DNA of 64,000 bases from Streptomyces prunicolor NBRC 13075 (lineage in GTDB: Bacteria; Actinomycetota; Actinomycetes; Streptomycetales; Streptomycetaceae). Under the pieces are notes generated by a model, which made no database searches, had not been told where the DNA came from, and saw only the letters and a program-made list of their open reading frames with translations. Positions 60,025-64,000 of the stretch are shown one piece after another. The position numbers and the translations under genes are program-made. The DNA is taken from assembly GCF_000367365.1 (NCBI RefSeq), contig NZ_BARF01000038.1:62001-126000 (forward strand), in the 5' to 3' direction. Position 1 is the first letter of the stretch, and each line of letters begins with the position of its first letter.

Positions 60025-60411
60025 TCAGGTGTGACCGTCCGCGCGCTCGCCGCCGTCCCATCGCGCCCGTTTCATGTCGACGCGCGGCAGGTGACCCTCG
60101 GCGGCTCTGCTCGCCTCCTTCAGAGGAGTGCCCTCCGCGCGGTAGTTGTCGAGCGCCCGCAGCTCGTGGCCCGGGAGCAGCGTGCCGTCCGCGCGGACGA
60201 CCCGCCACCACGGAACGGCTCCTCCGTAGAGGGCCATCACGCGGCCGACCTGGCGCGGCCCGCCCTCCTCCAGCCATTCGGCGACATCGCCGTACGTCAT
60301 GACGCGCCCGGGCGGAATCCGTTCGGCCACGTCGAGGACACGCTCCGCGTATTCGGGCAGCGCGTCGCCGTGCTCGGGGCCGGTGTCGTCCGGAAGGCTC
60401 TCCTCGCTCAT
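60025..60411 (-). CDS. Alkyltransferase-like (ATL) protein, MGMT family without the acceptor cysteine
   Basis: A 128-residue protein with the O6-alkylguanine-DNA alkyltransferase fold: RIPPGRVMTYGDVAEWL (recognition helix and arginine finger) and VGRVMALYGG. The acceptor PCHR motif is replaced by PWWRV, so it cannot accept alkyl groups. ATLs bind and flip alkylated guanines and hand them to nucleotide excision repair. The ATG at 60411 is chosen; another lies three codons upstream. It is divergent from the LPG-synthase-like gene. Confidence 0.88.
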   Translation of the reverse strand: MSEESLPDDTGPEHGDALPEYAERVLDVAERIPPGRVMTYGDVAEWLEEGGPRQVGRVMALYGGAVPWWRVVRADGTLLPGHELRALDNYRAEGTPLKEASRAAEGHLPRVDMKRARWDGGERADGHT

Positions 60412-60597
60412 CCGTCCCATCCTGCCGCACCCCACCGACAACGCGACGCGCTGGCGACTCTGCGTATCCCTCGCCCCGGAGCGGCGCGTGGGGCAGACTG
60501 TGCGCCCCCGCATTTGCACCCTGATGCCCCCGTGTGTCGGTGGGGCATGCCACCATCGTGCGGGCGGTGAACGGTGATACGAGATCAAGAAGAGACG

Positions 60598-63348
60598 ATG
60601 AAGCAGCAGGGTGTGCACCCCGAAGACGCGGAGGGCACCTCTGACGCTGCGTCGCGCCCGGACACCGCCGACGCCCACGAGCAGGAGCCCGTGGAGGCGC
60701 CCGCTGATCCCACCGAGACACCCGCGCCGGGCCTCGGCGACTGCGACGACGACACGCACGCCGAAGAGGTCGAGGGCGACGAACCGCTGCTCCCCGCGCG
60801 CGTGCACCGCCCTTCCGATCTCATGCGCCTCCTGGTCGGCTTTCTCGCGATCGTCGTACTGCTCGCGATCGCCGCGTTCGCGCACGGCACGACCTCGGGG
60901 CTCGAACAGGACATCAACAAGGGCACCGGCCAGGCGCCCGACCTGCTGATCAAGATCGCGGGGCTGGCGTCCAGCATCGCCATCCTGCTGGTGCCGGTCG
61001 CCTTCGCGATCGAGCGGCTGATCAAGCGGGACGGGCTCCGTATCGCCGACGGCGTGCTCGCGGCGGTCCTCGCACACGGAGTGACACTCGCCACGGACCT
61101 GTGGGTCGCCAAGGCCGCCCCGGGCTCGATCCAGGAGGCGCTCACCCAGCCCTCCCCCGGTGACATCCATGCCCTCACCGACCCGGTGCACGGCTATCTG
61201 GCGCCCGTCATCGCCTACATGACGGCCGTAGGCATGTCCCGGAGGCCGCGCTGGCGCTCCGTGCTGTGGATCGTGCTGCTGCTGGACGCCTTCTCGATGC
61301 TGGTCACCGGGTACACGACACCGTTCTCGATCATCCTGACGGTGCTCATCGGCTGGACCGTCGCCTACGGGACGCTGTACGCGGTGGGCTCGCCGAACGT
61401 CCGGCCCACCGGCAGGACGCTGATGGCGGGCCTGCGGACGGTCGGCTTCCACCCCGTGGGCGCGGCCCGCGAGGAGGCCGTCGACACGGAGAACGGCGAC
61501 CGCGGCCGGCGCTACTTCGTGACCCTGGAGGACGGTCCACCGCTGGACGTCACCGTGGTCGACCGGGAGCAGCAGGCCCAGGGCTTCTTCTACCGCGCGT
61601 GGCGCAACCTGACGCTGCGCGGCTTCGCGACCCGCAGCAGCCTCCAGTCGCTGCGCCAGGCGCTGGAGCAGGAGGCTCTGCTGGCGTACGCGGCGATCGC
61701 GGCCGGGGCCAACGCCCCGAAGCTGATCGCGACCTCGGAACTCGGCCCCGACGCCGTGATGCTCGTCTACGAGCACACCGGTGGACGCACGCTCGACTCG
61801 CTCGCGGACGAGGAGATCACCGACGATCTGCTGCGCCTCACCTGGCACCAGGTGCAGGCGCTGCAGTCGCGGCGCATCGCCCACCGCAGGCTCGCCGGTG
61901 ACGCCATTCTGGTGGATCGTTCCGGCACGGTGATCCTCACGGACCTGCGCGGCGGTGAGATCGCGGCCGGTGAGCTGCTGCTGCGCATGGATGTCGCCCA
62001 GTTGGTGACGACGATCGGTCTGCGGGTGGGCGCCGAGCGCGCGGTGGCCTCGGCGGTCGGTGTCCTCGGTCCCGACGCCGTGGCCGACTGTCTGCCGATG
62101 CTCCAGCCGATCGCGTTGTCGCGCTCCACGCGCGCGACGCTGCGACGCCTGTCCCGGGAACGCGCTCAGCGGGAGCGCGACGCGATCCTGGAGGCGTCCC
62201 GGCAGACCAGGCTGGCCCGTGCGGAGGAGGCTTCGGAGGGCTCCACGCCCGTACTCGAAAAACCCGACAAGAAGGCCGTGCGGGCGGAGCAGCGGGCAGA
62301 GAAGCGGGCCATCGACGAGGCGTTGGACGAGGCGCGCGAGGAGGATCTGCTCACCCAGATCCGTCATCAGGTGCTGCTGATCAGACCGCAGGCGCACGTC
62401 GAACCGGCCCGTCTGGAGCGGGTGCGGCCGCGGACCCTGATCAGTTTCATCGCGGGCGCGATCGGTGCCTACTTCCTGCTGACGCAGCTCACGCACATCG
62501 AGTTCGGTCCGCTCGTCGCCAACGCCCAGTGGGGCTGGGTGGCCGCGGCCGTGCTGTTCTCGGCGCTGAGCTACTTCGCGGCGGCGATGGCCCTCCTGGG
62601 GTTCGTGCCGGAGCGGGTGCCGTTCCTGCGGGCCGTGGCGGCGCAGGTCGCCGGATCGTTCGTGAAGATCGTGGCCCCGGCCGCGGTCGGCGGTGTCGCC
62701 CTGAACACGCGCTTCCTGCAGCGTGCCGGGGTGCGGCCCGGGCTCGCGGTGGCGAGTGTCGGCGCGTCGCAGCTGTTCGGTCTTGGCTGCCACATCCTGA
62801 TGCTGCTGTCGTTCGGCTATCTGACCGGCACCGAGAAGACGCCGTCGCTGTCGCCGTCCCGGACGGTCATCGCCGGTCTGCTGACGGTGGCGGTGCTCGT
62901 GCTCGTGGTGACCTCGGTGCCGTTCCTGCGGAAGTTCCTCGTCACGCGCGTGCGGTCGCTTTTCGCGGGTGTCATCCCGCGCATGCTGGACGTGCTGCAG
63001 CGGCCGCAGAAGCTGGTCACCGGCATCGGCGGCATGCTGCTGCTGACGGCCTGCTTCGTGATGTGCCTGGACGCGTCGATCCGGGCGTTCGGCGACCAGT
63101 CGACGTCGCTCAGCCTGGCCAGCGTCGCCGTCGTCTTCCTCGCGGGCAACGCGCTCGGTTCCGCGGCCCCGACCCCGGGCGGTGTGGGCGCGGTCGAGGC
63201 GAGCCTGACCCTCGGTCTGATCGCCGTGGGCCTCCCCAAGGAGGTCGCCGCTCCGGCGGTGCTGCTGTACCGGCTGCTGACACTGTGGATCCCGGTGCTG
63301 CCGGGCTGGCTGTTCTTCAACCACCTGTCCCGCAAGGGCTCCCTGTAG
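60598..63348 (+). CDS. Membrane protein: N-terminal TM domain, degenerate kinase-like domain, C-terminal LPG-synthase-like (UPF0104) domain
   Basis: A protein of about 916 residues. An acidic N-terminus (1-65) is followed by about six helices (75-280), a soluble domain (about 300-490) and a Lys/Glu-rich linker (about 525-590). A C-terminal UPF0104/lysylphosphatidylglycerol-synthase membrane domain follows (about 610-910), with AAVGGVALNTRFLQRAG and AAPTPGGVGAVEA. The soluble part looks like an ABC1/APH kinase: EQEALLAYAAIAAG, LVYEHTGGRTLDSL, HRRLAGDAILVDRSG (catalytic loop with Asp but altered) and LTDLRGGE for DFG. The start could be a GTG eight codons earlier. Substrate unknown. Confidence 0.83.
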   Translation: MKQQGVHPEDAEGTSDAASRPDTADAHEQEPVEAPADPTETPAPGLGDCDDDTHAEEVEGDEPLLPARVHRPSDLMRLLVGFLAIVVLLAIAAFAHGTTSGLEQDINKGTGQAPDLLIKIAGLASSIAILLVPVAFAIERLIKRDGLRIADGVLAAVLAHGVTLATDLWVAKAAPGSIQEALTQPSPGDIHALTDPVHGYLAPVIAYMTAVGMSRRPRWRSVLWIVLLLDAFSMLVTGYTTPFSIILTVLIGWTVAYGTLYAVGSPNVRPTGRTLMAGLRTVGFHPVGAAREEAVDTENGDRGRRYFVTLEDGPPLDVTVVDREQQAQGFFYRAWRNLTLRGFATRSSLQSLRQALEQEALLAYAAIAAGANAPKLIATSELGPDAVMLVYEHTGGRTLDSLADEEITDDLLRLTWHQVQALQSRRIAHRRLAGDAILVDRSGTVILTDLRGGEIAAGELLLRMDVAQLVTTIGLRVGAERAVASAVGVLGPDAVADCLPMLQPIALSRSTRATLRRLSRERAQRERDAILEASRQTRLARAEEASEGSTPVLEKPDKKAVRAEQRAEKRAIDEALDEAREEDLLTQIRHQVLLIRPQAHVEPARLERVRPRTLISFIAGAIGAYFLLTQLTHIEFGPLVANAQWGWVAAAVLFSALSYFAAAMALLGFVPERVPFLRAVAAQVAGSFVKIVAPAAVGGVALNTRFLQRAGVRPGLAVASVGASQLFGLGCHILMLLSFGYLTGTEKTPSLSPSRTVIAGLLTVAVLVLVVTSVPFLRKFLVTRVRSLFAGVIPRMLDVLQRPQKLVTGIGGMLLLTACFVMCLDASIRAFGDQSTSLSLASVAVVFLAGNALGSAAPTPGGVGAVEASLTLGLIAVGLPKEVAAPAVLLYRLLTLWIPVLPGWLFFNHLSRKGSL

Positions 63349-63465
63349 AGCACGTACGCGTACGCATTGAGCACGCGCGCGTACGGATACAGGGCACGCA
63401 CGCGTGCGTACCTCGTACGGCCCGCACCCCGAGCGTCCCACCGGGTACGACCTCAGGATGGGGTC

Positions 63466-64000
63466 ATGCCGACCCCCTCCCGGCTGCGTGCCGCTGCCCT
63501 GACCGCCACCGTCGTCCTGCTGTCCGCCACGCTGGCGGGCTGCGGCGGCGACTCCGAGGACAAGGATCCGACGGCCCAGAAGCTGAGCTGGAAGGACTGC
63601 CCGGCCCCGTCCGAGGCCGAGGGCGGCGGCGCCGCGCCGTCGCCGCTGCCGAACGGCACCAAGTGGCAGTGCGCCACCATGAAGGCGCCGCTCGACTGGA
63701 GCAAGCCCAAGGGCGACACGATCGGACTCGCCCTGGTGCGGGCGAAGGCGAGTGGCGCCGCGAGCAAGCGGATCGGCTCGCTCGTCTTCAACTTCGGCGG
63801 CCCCGGCGGCTCGGGCGTCACCACGCTGCCCGCGTTCGGCGAGGACTACGCGACCCTGCGCACCCGCTACGACCTGGTGAGCTTCGACCCGCGCGGAGTG
63901 GGCCGCAGCGCCGGCGTCGAGTGCGAGAGCGACTCCCAGCTCGACCAGTACTTCCAGCAGGACGCAACCCCGGACACCGCGGCCGAGCGCACCAAGCTCC
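63466..64000 (+). CDS. Secreted lipoprotein alpha/beta hydrolase (tripeptidyl-aminopeptidase-like), 3'-truncated by window edge
   Basis: Starts at ATG 63466. The signal peptide ends in LAGC (lipobox, Cys near 26), then an acidic linker. The visible hydrolase N-terminus has LVFNFGGPGGSGVTTL (oxyanion HGGPG-type segment) and LVSFDPRGVGRSAGVEC, which mark the prolyl/tripeptidyl aminopeptidase family common in Streptomyces secretomes. The catalytic Ser and His lie beyond the window. It is 117 bp after the LPG-synthase-like gene. Confidence 0.88.
   Translation, partial: MPTPSRLRAAALTATVVLLSATLAGCGGDSEDKDPTAQKLSWKDCPAPSEAEGGGAAPSPLPNGTKWQCATMKAPLDWSKPKGDTIGLALVRAKASGAASKRIGSLVFNFGGPGGSGVTTLPAFGEDYATLRTRYDLVSFDPRGVGRSAGVECESDSQLDQYFQQDATPDTAAERTKL

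Noticed and set aside
60025..63441. A 1138-codon open frame on the minus strand opposite the LPG-synthase-like gene
   Set aside because: Its sequence is low-complexity Arg/Gln/His/Asp with no domain, as expected for the complement of a GC-rich gene. The plus-strand protein has clear membrane and family motifs. Only the first part downstream of 60411 (the ATL protein) is real.

Overview
The window is high-GC actinobacterial chromosome and almost certainly a Streptomyces. Evidence is the GC-rich codon use with frequent GTG/TTG starts, the SigR/RsrA thiol-stress pair, an epi-isozizaene synthase/CYP170A1 pair, WblC, AdnAB, and short intergenic repeats typical of this genus. Gene content and order match what I remember of the S. 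coelicolor chromosome around SCO5226 down to about SCO5180. It is a conserved core-genome segment, with no insertion sequence, CRISPR array or prophage.

Layout. 1-6.7 kb: the 3' part of nrdA, nrdB and the AraC-type regulator nrdS, separated here by a secreted S53 protease, a lipoprotein and a 54-codon membrane-protein gene. 6.7-9.2 kb: the albaflavenone sesquiterpene pair (P450 and terpene cyclase, ATGA-coupled). 9.5-11.4 kb: peptide deformylase, a tandem 57-bp repeat array and a TPR protein. 11.5-14.1 kb: two membrane HD-domain proteins, one with a full HD-GYP site. 14.2-15.5 kb: rsrA and sigR, with a sigma-R promoter and an alternative long SigR start. 15.5-20.6 kb: hydrolase, SRAP, M50 protease, aroA, rsgA and a Gdx-like SMR pump. 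20.6-23.5 kb: TetR regulator, hisN, CBS protein and catR. 23.6-26.4 kb: an ABC importer operon of the taurine/nitrate type. 26.4-29 kb: two identical initiator tRNA genes flanking a Sel1/TPR protein. 29-36 kb: a UPF0182 membrane protein, a PPA1309-family protein, a PDZ/Lon-like protease, a small membrane protein, MoaE and an SDR protein. 36.2-38.2 kb: a DUF2342 zincin-like protein and a Nudix hydrolase. 38.2-41.4 kb: a TerD-AIM24 fusion and two AIM24 paralogues in one operon. 41.5-45 kb: a YgjP-like metalloprotease, a ThiF-like protein and an ABC1 kinase. 45-49.3 kb: a zinc-finger protein, wblC with an attenuator leader, uvrD2 and mycoredoxin. 49.4-52.6 kb: a methyltransferase, nudC and an M20 dipeptidase. 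52.6-59.8 kb: adnB and adnA. 60-64 kb: an alkyltransferase-like protein, a membrane protein fusing a degenerate kinase with an LPG-synthase-like domain, and the start of a lipoprotein hydrolase.

How the genes work together. Two themes recur. One is redox and antibiotic stress: SigR/RsrA, a mycoredoxin with its own sigma-R promoter match, CatR with a palindromic operator candidate, and WblC with an attenuation-type leader. The other is DNA maintenance: ribonucleotide reductase, SRAP, UvrD2, AdnAB and the alkyltransferase-like protein. The most informative non-coding region is the roughly 600-nt wblC leader (46012-46670). It holds a promoter match, a 105-codon upstream ORF with a perfect Shine-Dalgarno, an intrinsic terminator and a candidate antiterminator pairing.
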